From the NCBI GenBank assembly GCA_000431775.1, contig FR888194.1:1-12779 (forward strand): a DNA stretch of 12,779 nucleotides. The letters are read 5' to 3'. The position numbers were made by a program, and so were the translations under genes. The notes beneath the pieces were generated by a model. It made no database searches. It was not told the DNA's origin and saw nothing but the letters and a program-made list of their open reading frames with translations. Position 1 is the first letter of the stretch. Every line of letters starts with the position of its first letter. Shown here piece after piece: positions 1-6,787 of this stretch. This stretch comes from Clostridium sp. CAG:413 (GTDB taxonomy: Bacteria; Bacillota; Clostridia; Oscillospirales; Acutalibacteraceae).

Positions 1-2
1 AC

Positions 3-18
3 CCTTGAAAATACAAGG
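3..18. repeat. Small inverted repeat in leftward leader
   Basis: The arms CCTTG (3-7) and CAAGG (14-18) flank a 6-nt loop. The repeat lies just downstream of the leftward promoter at 40-68, so it would fall in the 5' leader of a gene beyond the left edge. The stem is only 5 bp and no function can be assigned. Confidence 0.3.
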
Positions 19-39
19 ATTTCCGCCTTTTTTAGAAAT

Positions 40-68
40 ATTATAACATACTTTTTCGGTTATTGCAA
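40..68 (-). promoter_or_regulatory. Leftward sigma-A promoter leaving the window
   Basis: On the minus strand a -35 TTGCAA (63-68) is followed by a 17-nt spacer and a consensus -10 TATAAT (40-45). Transcription would start near position 33 and run out of the left edge. The gene it serves is not in the window. Confidence 0.7.
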
Positions 69-303
69 GACTGTTTCTGTTAATTTTTCATAAAAGTGCT
101 GAAATTTCCGATAGATTTTTTGCAGTTTTTCAGAATTTTATGTCAATAACTGTGTTTAAAGTGCTTTTAACGGCGCGGGTCATTACCTTGCTTTTTTCCG
201 TCCTTTGGACTTTACATATAATTTGAAAAGTCTCCGCCTGCGGTCGTCAAAAATCCATCCTCCGTCACGAAAGACAGCTTGTTGCTATTGCTTTTTGCTT
301 CTA
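69..303. other. Intergenic stretch without a confident gene
   Basis: This AT-rich gap separates the 3' end of the lipase from the leftward promoter. No clean terminator for the lipase was found. On the minus strand an open frame without a start codon (183-284) has an Arg/Lys-rich, protein-like translation containing WIFDDRRRRLFKLYVKSKG. An overlapping frame also stays open. I cannot assign it to a gene, and it may be a dispersed intergenic repeat or a remnant. Confidence 0.35.
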
Positions 304-1563
304 TCAAACACTGCAAATCAGTTTTGAAAGATTCATATAAAAATCGAAAAATCCCTGGCGTGAGCCGAAGGCCTTTTCATCGGCAGCATTGCAAAAATCA
401 TAATGATCTGCGCCATAAATCGTGGGCATAACATACCATACTCCGGGAATAATGACTTTTGCTTCGTCATATGTGATGTGATCCTCCTCAAACGGATAAA
501 GAGCACTCTTAAGCGGAACTATTCCGTCGTTGGCTCCCCACGACTTATCAATAAACTTTCCTCCGATAAACATATTTACCGATGCGGATATAAGCGGTGA
601 AGACAACTTGAACGGGAGAAATGCGTCGTAATCTTCATTCAATTTTGTATAGCCATTCCTGCCATCTTTCGTGATACATGCCGAATACGAAAAATAGTAT
701 GCGGATTTAACCGTTTTAATCATTTTATTGAGTTTTTCTGCGCCCTGAACCGTTAGATCATAGCCGCAGTGGTCCATTGACAGCGCCATTTTCAAACAAG
801 CCAACGGATTAAATCCCGCCTTTTCGCCCGTGAAAGGATCCTTGGTTATCCCCCACTGATCAAGCATCAGGTCATTATGAGATTTGCCCGTAACGCATTT
901 GAGGTGAAGCAACTGTATCATAAGGAATGCTGGGGCAACAGTATCGGACACATAATTTGAAACCGTTGAACCGTTATGCGGTGAAGCGATGGTGGTAACC
1001 GAATGTATTCCCTTTTCGTGACCGCCTTTAAAGAGCTCGGAGCAGTTATTCTTATCGGCGTTCATTTCTGTTTCATTCCCGTAGGCAAGAAGGGACGCCA
1101 AAAGTCTAATAGTCTCACCGCCAAAGGAATGTCCGACGAAGTTCAACGGGCTTTCGAGATTCCACGGTGTACCCATGGTTGCTCTTCCGGTATAGTCCCT
1201 TCCGTAACGCGAATGACCGCATTCCCTTGAATGCGCCTCGCCGTAATCAACGATTGTACCCGTCAGCTGCGCATAAAGCTCGCAGGCTCTGTCCCATGCG
1301 CTGCTGTAGCCGCCCACGGGCGGATTATATACCGTGTAACCCTGTGCACGAAGGTAGGTGATCACATTGTTTTCAGGCTGAGTTCCCCAATAAGGGCTGG
1401 TTTTCTCCTGAGGCGATGTTTCTCCCCAGCCGCACATTCCATGAACAAAAATGAACGGATACTCGGTTTTTTTACTTTCGGCGAAGCCGACAACCGTCAA
1501 ATTGAACATAAGCCCAATGCAGAGTAAGGTGCTGACAAATGATATAAAAAGCTTTCTTTTCAT
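304..1563 (-). CDS. Secreted triacylglycerol lipase, family I.5-like
   Basis: This 419-residue secreted alpha/beta hydrolase probably splits acylglycerols or other esters outside the cell. Residues 1-28 form a signal peptide (basic start, hydrophobic core, then VGFAES). The oxyanion-hole segment FVHGMCGWGE (39-48) and the nucleophile elbow GHSFGG, with Ser146, are clear. Asp346 in WGANDG and His387 in GADHYDF complete a plausible triad. Asp91 (DRACELYAQL), His111 and His117 (HSRECGHSRYGRDY) and Asp269 match the spacing of the structural zinc site in Geobacillus/Staphylococcus family I.5 lipases, as I remember it. The length also fits that family. The start has AAGGAGG seven bases upstream. 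The gene appears monocistronic, with its own long leader containing a palindrome. Substrate preference cannot be read from sequence; a phospholipase or ester hydrolase role is possible. Confidence 0.9.
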   Translation of the reverse strand: MKRKLFISFVSTLLCIGLMFNLTVVGFAESKKTEYPFIFVHGMCGWGETSPQEKTSPYWGTQPENNVITYLRAQGYTVYNPPVGGYSSAWDRACELYAQLTGTIVDYGEAHSRECGHSRYGRDYTGRATMGTPWNLESPLNFVGHSFGGETIRLLASLLAYGNETEMNADKNNCSELFKGGHEKGIHSVTTIASPHNGSTVSNYVSDTVAPAFLMIQLLHLKCVTGKSHNDLMLDQWGITKDPFTGEKAGFNPLACLKMALSMDHCGYDLTVQGAEKLNKMIKTVKSAYYFSYSACITKDGRNGYTKLNEDYDAFLPFKLSSPLISASVNMFIGGKFIDKSWGANDGIVPLKSALYPFEEDHITYDEAKVIIPGVWYVMPTIYGADHYDFCNAADEKAFGSRQGFFDFYMNLSKLICSV

Positions 1564-1643
1564 GTTAAATCCTCCTTGATGACATTATGCCAAATACCCT
1601 TAACATTTAACTAATTATCAAATTTTTCGATACCGCGCAGACG

Positions 1644-1668
1644 TTTAGAGTATATTATATATTCTAAA
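1644..1668. promoter_or_regulatory. AT-rich palindrome upstream of the lipase
   Basis: The arms TTTAGA (1644-1649) and TCTAAA (1663-1668) continue inward, giving 12-bp arms with one mismatch around a central base. On the minus strand it contains a TATAAT, so it could be an operator over the lipase promoter. No convincing -35 lies at the right distance. It sits about 80 bases before the lipase start. An extruded AT-rich hairpin is the alternative. Confidence 0.35.
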
Positions 1669-1706
1669 TTTGGCAATTTGTCGAGTTGTAATCTTTATGT
1701 AGTTAA

Positions 1707-1730
1707 AAAGAGCCTTGAATCGCACTCTTT
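1707..1730 (-). terminator. Weak Rho-independent terminator after the peptidase gene
   Basis: On the minus strand AAAGAG (1725-1730) pairs with CTCTTT (1707-1712) around a 12-nt loop, and two more T follow. It begins four bases after the stop codon of the M28-like gene. The stem is short, so termination may be partial. Confidence 0.4.
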
Positions 1731-1733
1731 GTT

Positions 1734-3203
1734 CTATTTCAGCTTTTCGATGAGTGCTTTAAGGTCAAAGGCTTCGTCGCCTATTCTGCCGATGCCGAGG
1801 GAATATTTATCCGCCGAGCCTATCTCCTCGGCGGTAAGGCCGTCGAGATACTCCGCAATGCGGATGAAGGTCAGGGTCTGCTCATACATAAGCTCCGGGT
1901 CGAATTTCTCCATCTCGTGGCTCTCACTCTCAACGCAGAGATAATCGGGAGAAGTGACGAGCGATATCTCGGGGATGCCGACGTTAAAGAAAGGCTGACC
2001 CTCGCCGAAATGCAGGAAGTTGTGACCCTTTAGCGTGACCGTTCTGAGACGCTCTCTGCCCTTGACGCACTCCCAATACACCTTTTCCATGGTTTCGTTG
2101 CCGGTGTAGACCTCCTCGATATCGATATCGTTCGTCTTTTGATAAACGCCGTCAACGTCCTTCCACTCCGTGCAGCCCATATGCTCGGGAGTTATAGCGG
2201 CGACGACCTTCATGTGGCCGTCCCTGCCGTCCCACAAGCCCTTATTATCATGCAGCCACAGCGAGGTGGCCTGGTCTGAGATGCCGTTCGGGCTTTTGAA
2301 AACAGGCAGCCTGAAATGGCCCGTGACGAATACGAATATCAGCGTGCGCTTCGGCTTATGCTCCTTGAAATAACGCATCATCGCCAGCATTGCGATCGCG
2401 CCGTTCTCCTCAACGCAGTTGACGCCGTCCGTGTGCGTATTGATGACAACTGCCTCGTTGGTATCCTCACCGTAAATTATCGAGCAGAACGACTCGGTCT
2501 CGGCATCCTTCTCGCGCTCAGCGGTCAGAGTGACCGTGGCGGAGAGATTGGCTTCGGCAGCGGCGATTATCTTCTCGCCGTCGGTGCTGTTGACCCAAAC
2601 AGCAGGACTGCCTTGATAGCCGAGGATGAAGTTGAGATATTGACCCTCGACCATTGCGTCTGACATACGCTCCCAAACGCAGATGACCGCTTTGACTCCC
2701 ATCTTTGCCGCAACGGCGAGAAACGGGAATTTAACGAACGCTGAGGCAACGGGGCCTTTGTAATATTTCGGAATGGCGGTGCCTGCGGGGAAGGCGTTTT
2801 TCTGGTCAAAGGCTATGCCCGAGTAGGTGTGCATGAAATCCTTGACCTCGACAACGGCGATATTATCCTTGGCAATGGCGAAATTGATATGCTTGCCTCT
2901 GACTCTTATCAGTCTGCCGCTGACGCCGTTTTCGTCCGTCTCGCCCGAATACGGGAACGGCGAAGAGACGTGGACTTCGCTGTCGCCGTCTGGGTTATGC
3001 AGGACTATCGAGCTGCTCTTTGCCTGCCACCTGTCGAATTTATACTCGTTGCTGACAGTCTCAAAGCCCATTGCGTGGATCTCATCCTTGAGGTATGAGA
3101 CGAATTCACGGTGAGCGGGCGAGCCGGTAGGTCTCGTACCGAATAAATTCATCTTCTCAACGCCTGCAAGCAGGTCGTCTTTTGTAAACGGATATTTATT
3201 CAT
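1734..3203 (-). CDS. M28-like zinc peptidase/hydrolase family protein
   Basis: This is a 489-residue cytoplasmic protein without signal peptide. It resembles M28 aminopeptidases with an inserted protease-associated-like region (about 85-235). The M28 fold is suggested by VVINTHTDGVNCVEENG (252-268), where His257 and Asp259 occupy the HxDG metal motif. The usual catalytic Glu-Glu after the next strand is missing: that strand reads FVFVTGHFRLP (290-300). Other candidate ligands are Glu340/His341 and His429. It is either a distinct M28 subfamily or an altered enzyme. I start it at the ATG at 3203, which has GGGAGAG upstream, rather than at a TTG six codons earlier that would overlap this RBS. 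It lies 72 bases after the OYE-like gene on the same strand, so the two may be co-transcribed. Substrate unknown. Confidence 0.75.
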   Translation of the reverse strand: MNKYPFTKDDLLAGVEKMNLFGTRPTGSPAHREFVSYLKDEIHAMGFETVSNEYKFDRWQAKSSSIVLHNPDGDSEVHVSSPFPYSGETDENGVSGRLIRVRGKHINFAIAKDNIAVVEVKDFMHTYSGIAFDQKNAFPAGTAIPKYYKGPVASAFVKFPFLAVAAKMGVKAVICVWERMSDAMVEGQYLNFILGYQGSPAVWVNSTDGEKIIAAAEANLSATVTLTAEREKDAETESFCSIIYGEDTNEAVVINTHTDGVNCVEENGAIAMLAMMRYFKEHKPKRTLIFVFVTGHFRLPVFKSPNGISDQATSLWLHDNKGLWDGRDGHMKVVAAITPEHMGCTEWKDVDGVYQKTNDIDIEEVYTGNETMEKVYWECVKGRERLRTVTLKGHNFLHFGEGQPFFNVGIPEISLVTSPDYLCVESESHEMEKFDPELMYEQTLTFIRIAEYLDGLTAEEIGSADKYSLGIGRIGDEAFDLKALIEKLK

Positions 3204-3224
3204 TCTCTTTCTCTCTCCCAAAAT

Positions 3225-3262
3225 GACCGCCGATCAAATCGTCTGGCAATCAATCGGCGGTC
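3225..3262. repeat. 10-bp perfect hairpin between flavoenzyme and peptidase genes
   Basis: GACCGCCGAT (3225-3234) and ATCGGCGGTC (3253-3262) are exact inverted repeats with an 18-nt loop. The element begins 13 bases after the OYE-like stop codon and ends just before the RBS of the peptidase gene. On the minus strand only ATTTTGGG follows, so it is a poor intrinsic terminator. It may instead attenuate, stabilise or process the dicistronic mRNA. Confidence 0.6.
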
Positions 3263-3275
3263 TGACTTTATATAA

Positions 3276-5330
3276 TCACAGCTTCATTGCGGTCTCATAT
3301 GCCTGCCATATGACCGTTCTCAGGTTGCCGACTGCATCGCAATCGCCGACGAGGTGGACATTGCCGCCCTTGGCAGCGATGGGTGCGGGAATATAACCGG
3401 CGGAGGATATGACTGAGTCGCACTCGACCTTGAATTCCTTGCCGTCCTTATCGGTGCAGGTGATGAAGCCGTCGCCGACGGATTTGAGCTTGCTCTCAAG
3501 ATATACGGGCACTTTCTTCCATGCGAACCATTCTCTGAGGTATGAGCTGTTGGCAAGGCAGACGCCGGTCTGAGCGACAAGGTCGTTCTTCATCTCAACG
3601 ATGCTTACCTCCTTGCCCTGAAGAGCAAGCTCATAAGCGATCTCGCTGCCGGTAAGACCGCCGCCGATAACAGCGACCTTCTGACCGACGGGAGCGCCGT
3701 TGAGGAATTCGCACGCCTCGATCATCTTCTCATGGCCGGGGATATTCTTGAGCACTCTTGCGGTAGCGCCCGTTGCGATAACCACGGGGTCGCTGCCAAA
3801 CTTGGATATATCCTTTACCTCGGTGTTGAGCTTGACCTCGATGCCGAGCTTCTCCATCTCTCTGCGATACCATGTCAGCAGCTCGCGCAGCCTGCCCTTG
3901 TAGCTCTCAGCCGATGCGGGGATAAAGGTGCCGCCGAGCACGCCGGACTTCTCATATATAACGGGGGTGTGGCCTCTGAGCTTGGCAACACGGGCAACCT
4001 CCATGCCGCCGATGCCGCCGCCGACGATATGTATGGTCTTGGGCGACGAGGTCTTTTTAATATAATGCTTATTCCACTGCATCATCTCAGCATTGACGGC
4101 GCACCTTGAGAGGTGAAGCGAGTCGCTGAGCTCCTGATCGTTGGGAACGCCCTTATAGTGGCACATATTGAAGCAGCCGCTGTGGCAAAGGATGCAGGGA
4201 CGGATATCGTCCTCCCTATCCTCAATGACCTTGGTGAACCACTCGGGATCGGCAAGGAAATTACGGGCAAAGCCTGCGCCGTCGAGCTTGCCGTCGGCAA
4301 TTGCCTTGGCTGCCACGTCGAGGGTCATCCTGCCGGCGCACACGACGGGAATATCGACGAAATTCTTGATATGCTCGACATCCTCAAGGTTGCAGTTCTC
4401 GGGCATATAGATGGGCGGATGTGCCCAATACCATGCGTCATAGGTGCCGTTATCGCAGTTGAGCATATCATAGCCTGCATCCTGCAAATACTTGGCCGCT
4501 ATCTCGGACTCCTCCATGTCTCTGCCGACCTCGACGTAATCCTCGCCGGGGAGAGCGCCCTGACGGAAGCCCTTGGTCTTGGAGATTATCGAATATCTGA
4601 GCGAAACGGGGAAATCCTTGCCGCATTCCTTCTTGATAGCCTTGACTATCTCGGCTGCGAAACGGTATCTGTTCTCAAGGGAGCCGCCGTATTCGTCGGT
4701 CCTCTTATTGACATATTTAAGGGCGAACTGGTCGAGCAGGTAGCCCTCGTGGACAGCGTGGACCTCAACGCCGTCCACGCCTGCGTCCTTGAGCATCTTG
4801 GAGGACTTAGCAAATGCGTCTATCATCTCCTGAATCTCAGCCTTGGTCATCTCTCTCGAGGGGAGCTTATCTGACCAGCGGTTTGGCGACGGGCTTGCGG
4901 AGGCGGTGATCCTATCGAGATCCATAACGGGCTTTGAGAGGACTCTGAGCACCTTGTTGTTATAGAGCTTCTCCATCATCTCGGAGACGGTGAAGCTCCT
5001 GCCGAAGCCTGCGGTGAGCTGCACAAAGAGCTTGGCGCCGGTCTTGTGAAGCTCGGGCACCCACTTGGCAAGGTCGTCATACATCTTCTTATTCTTGTGG
5101 AGCCATGCACCGAACATCGGATTGTAGACGGGCTGGCAGCCGGGCAGGACGAGGCCGACATTATTCTTTGCGACCTCCATGATGAAGCGTGCGCCGTCCT
5201 TGTCAAAATGGTTCTTCTCCATCCATCCGAAAAGATCCGTGCCGCCCATGGAGGTCAGGACGATGCGGTTTTTGATCTCCACATTGCCTATCTTCCACGG
5301 TGTTAACAATGACTCGTATTCTTTTTTCAT
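3276..5330 (-). CDS. OYE-family NADH:flavin oxidoreductase (enoate/2,4-dienoyl-CoA reductase type)
   Basis: This 684-residue iron-sulfur flavoprotein should reduce an activated C=C bond with electrons from NAD(P)H. Residues 1-370 form the FMN-binding TIM barrel; VEVHAVHEGYLLDQF (188-202) holds His191 and His194, the conserved pair of this class. A cysteine set follows: C379, C382, C386 and probably C410 (in SRCAVN), the 4Fe-4S ligands. The 386-410 spacing is longer than in E. coli FadH. GGGIGG (437-442) starts an FAD-binding domain, GGGLTGSE (556-563) an NAD(P)-binding one, and VHLVGDCD (658-665) closes the FAD fold. The architecture is that of FadH, clostridial 2-enoate reductases, trimethylamine dehydrogenase and bile-acid BaiCD/BaiH enzymes. 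Sequence alone does not choose among them. The RBS is GGGGTG, seven bases before ATG. A sigma-A promoter and a palindrome precede it. Confidence 0.93.
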   Translation of the reverse strand: MKKEYESLLTPWKIGNVEIKNRIVLTSMGGTDLFGWMEKNHFDKDGARFIMEVAKNNVGLVLPGCQPVYNPMFGAWLHKNKKMYDDLAKWVPELHKTGAKLFVQLTAGFGRSFTVSEMMEKLYNNKVLRVLSKPVMDLDRITASASPSPNRWSDKLPSREMTKAEIQEMIDAFAKSSKMLKDAGVDGVEVHAVHEGYLLDQFALKYVNKRTDEYGGSLENRYRFAAEIVKAIKKECGKDFPVSLRYSIISKTKGFRQGALPGEDYVEVGRDMEESEIAAKYLQDAGYDMLNCDNGTYDAWYWAHPPIYMPENCNLEDVEHIKNFVDIPVVCAGRMTLDVAAKAIADGKLDGAGFARNFLADPEWFTKVIEDREDDIRPCILCHSGCFNMCHYKGVPNDQELSDSLHLSRCAVNAEMMQWNKHYIKKTSSPKTIHIVGGGIGGMEVARVAKLRGHTPVIYEKSGVLGGTFIPASAESYKGRLRELLTWYRREMEKLGIEVKLNTEVKDISKFGSDPVVIATGATARVLKNIPGHEKMIEACEFLNGAPVGQKVAVIGGGLTGSEIAYELALQGKEVSIVEMKNDLVAQTGVCLANSSYLREWFAWKKVPVYLESKLKSVGDGFITCTDKDGKEFKVECDSVISSAGYIPAPIAAKGGNVHLVGDCDAVGNLRTVIWQAYETAMKL

Positions 5331-5358
5331 AAAGACACCCCTTAAAATTTTTGGATCC

Positions 5359-5375
5359 CGAGCGGAGGCCGCCCG
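5359..5375. repeat. GC-rich stem-loop in the flavoenzyme leader
   Basis: On the minus-strand RNA CGGGCGG pairs with CCGCTCG (one G-U) around a 3-nt CCT loop, between the promoter and the RBS of the flavoenzyme gene. No U-run follows, so it is not a terminator. A role in mRNA stability is possible. Confidence 0.35.
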
Positions 5376-5381
5376 AAACGC

Positions 5382-5396
5382 TTAACTTACAGTTAA
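5382..5396. promoter_or_regulatory. Perfect palindromic operator candidate, TTAACT-TAC-AGTTAA
   Basis: Six-base arms TTAACT and AGTTAA flank a 3-base centre. The site starts 3 bases downstream of the -10 of the flavoenzyme promoter and covers the expected transcription start. That position suits a repressor, and the size suits a TetR-like dimer, but no regulator of that class is intact nearby. Confidence 0.5.
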
Positions 5397-5398
5397 TA

Positions 5399-5427
5399 AT
5401 TTTATCATAACACTTATTTATTGTAAA
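5399..5427 (-). promoter_or_regulatory. Sigma-A promoter of the OYE-like gene
   Basis: The -35 TTTACA (5422-5427), 17-nt spacer and -10 TAAAAT (5399-5404) are on the minus strand, giving a leader of about 60 nt before the ATG at 5330. Confidence 0.65.
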
Positions 5428-5530
5428 TAACGGTCAGCAGTCAGTGTTACAAAAACGGCGTTTTTGTTCGGACTTTTTTTCGCCTTGAAATCGCATGATC
5501 CGTCAAGATAACACAAGCGGACGTTATGAT

Positions 5531-5556
5531 ATGAAGCACGAATCAGAATGCTTCAT
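5531..5556. repeat. 8-bp inverted repeat in intergenic DNA
   Basis: ATGAAGCA (5531-5538) and TGCTTCAT (5549-5556) are perfect inverted repeats around 10 nt. No T-run follows on either strand. It lies between the small-ORF terminator and the flavoenzyme promoter, and its function is unknown. Confidence 0.35.
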
Positions 5557-5583
5557 TAAAATAGGTTCAAATTGCCGTTGTAT

Positions 5584-5611
5584 AAGAAAAAGCGCCGGAG
5601 AGATCCGACGC
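5584..5611 (-). terminator. Rho-independent terminator of the small MKTVHE unit
   Basis: On the minus strand GCGTCGGA (5604-5611) pairs with TCCGGCGC (5592-5599), 8 bp with one G-T, around a 4-nt loop, followed by TTTTTCTT. It lies 35 bases after the 17-codon ORF. Confidence 0.85.
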
Positions 5612-5645
5612 ATTATTCAGCAGTTCGTTTGAAATCAGAGGTTAT

Positions 5646-5699
5646 TTATCCTTCTGTCAGCAAGCCGCCGACATTGACCGCCTCGTGAACCGTTTTCAT
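5646..5699 (-). pseudogene. 17-codon ORF, probable stump of a MerR/TipA-like regulator gene
   Basis: ATG with GGGAGGG (5707-5713) seven bases upstream opens a frame reading MKTVHEAVNVGGLLTEG and then TAA. MKTVHE is the usual first six residues of many clostridial MerR-family regulators (MKTVHEVS...), but the HTH that should follow is absent. After the stop the same frame continues ITSDFKRTAE to a second TAA just before the terminator at 5584-5611. The promoter upstream has the MerR-type 19-bp spacer with a central palindrome, the form expected for an autoregulated merR gene. I infer that an internal deletion removed almost the whole coding region and left the control signals. It could instead be a genuine leader peptide or the mRNA-like part of a small RNA. 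Confidence 0.6.
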
Positions 5700-5723
5700 C
5701 GTTCATCCCTCCCGTGTGTCTAT

Positions 5724-5754
5724 AGCATACACTATGACATAACGTCAGAGTCAA
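5724..5754 (-). promoter_or_regulatory. MerR-type promoter: 19-bp spacer with central palindrome
   Basis: On the minus strand the -35 TTGACT (5749-5754) and -10 TATGCT (5724-5729) are 19 bp apart. That is two more than the sigma-A optimum and typical of promoters that MerR-family proteins untwist. A 21-bp dyad spans 5731-5751, with outer ACT/AGT and inner TGAC/GTCA matching. The transcript begins near 5717, just before the RBS of the MKTVHE ORF. Confidence 0.75.
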
Positions 5755-5811
5755 GAGGATTTTAGAATTTTTTATGTCTGTATTATTTTAACTCATTCAG
5801 TACGTATTTGC

Positions 5812-5848
5812 AATAAAAATCAGGCAGCTATATAATATGACTGCCTGA
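5812..5848 (-). terminator. Rho-independent terminator of the zinc-ribbon/lipoprotein operon
   Basis: On the minus strand TCAGGCAG (5841-5848) pairs perfectly with CTGCCTGA (5820-5827) around a 13-nt AT-rich loop, followed by TTTTTATT. It starts 14 bases after the stop codon at 5863. Confidence 0.9.
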
Positions 5849-5862
5849 AAGTGATTATAATA

Positions 5863-6740
5863 TTATTGAATCTTTTTTGTATCATAGTCGGCGCTGAGAC
5901 TTATAATGCTTTTTGATACAATATCGTCGATGCTTTTTGTTGACAGCTCTACCTGAAAGTCAAGTGAATCTGCACTTTCCGTGCCCCATTTGACTGTACC
6001 GTCCGGGTACTTCACAACATTCTCGGCACTCAAATTGATATATGCGTTGTATTTTTCACCCCTTTCGTTTGAGCAAACAAGGTGGTAAATGAAGCATATT
6101 TTGTTTATCGGTGAATAGCTGCTTGTAACATTTGCAAGTTTGTTTGATTTGAGCGAAACAATATACACATTTTCAATTTCACTTGTCACTATTTCAAAAA
6201 TCGGTAAACCCCAAATGCCATCTTGCCCCACAGAAAAAGACTCGCCAAACAGGTAATTTGTTCCGACCGCTTTTGCACTTTCGGCAGTAACAAAATCGTC
6301 ACGCTCTTTATACAGAGCAGTCAAATCGAGTCCATCCACCGATGTTATATATTCGGGCATATTTTCAACAGTAAACTCCTTTGACTCTTCTAAGAGACGA
6401 TAAGTGCCCGTTGCTGATGAATTGATCTTCGCTGTTACTTTAACTTTTTCACCATTGGCAAAGTACCTTCTTTCGGTACTGAAAGAAACATTCGACTGAA
6501 CTTGCTGTGAACACCCGGATACACTCATTGAAGGCTCACAAAATGGCGAAATTCCCGCAAAGGATATCTCAAACCCGTCAAATGCGTCAAGCAACATGGA
6601 CGAATCCATTTTTTTATCGTTTCCCCTGTCTTTGTGGCTCGATTGATCTCGATTCCCTCGGTTTTACTTTTTCCGCAAGAAGCCATACTCAGTAAGGTCG
6701 CACATGACAGAAGAATAATAATTGCTCTTTTCAATTTCAT
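5863..6740 (-). pseudogene. Lipoprotein gene interrupted by a frameshift at an A7 run
   Basis: The ATG at 6740 follows a GGAG RBS and encodes a lipoprotein signal, MKLKRAIIILLSCATLLSMASCGK, shown here in parts as a basic start (1-5), hydrophobic core, and lipobox MAS-Cys22. At codons 42-44 the DNA has seven A (6609-6615). In frame zero translation then leaves the conserved frame and stops at 6525 after 71 residues. In the -1 frame it runs on as a 248-residue reading frame to 5863. Together they would give about 292 residues: a lipid-anchored extracytoplasmic protein with a domain starting DAFDGFEISFAG that resembles secreted domains in zinc-ribbon-linked gut Firmicutes proteins. The internal ATG at 6609 has no RBS and gives no export signal. 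The phase A-AAA-AAA suits -1 slippage, so this may be expressed, a real null mutation, or a sequencing error. It is the last gene of the operon. Function unknown. Confidence 0.75.
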
Positions 6741-6787
6741 ATTAATACACTCCGTTAAATTATTACAGAACACAACGAATAGGTACA

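Noticed and set aside
198..209. 12-base match with 10426-10437 (CCGTCCTTTGGA)
   Set aside because: The flanks differ completely and the match is short enough to be chance in nearly 13 kb.
3253..3262. Hairpin 3225-3262 as a full Rho-independent terminator
   Set aside because: The stem is strong, but only ATTTTGGG follows on the minus strand, so it is kept as a hairpin of unknown role.
4113..4874. Long plus-strand open frame (253 codons) opposite the flavoenzyme
   Set aside because: It lies wholly antisense to a gene with clear domain motifs, and its composition is a reflection of that gene's codon bias. It has no RBS.
6507..6695. Plus-strand ORF opposite the lipoprotein signal-peptide region
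   Set aside because: It has no RBS and is antisense to a recognisable lipobox sequence.
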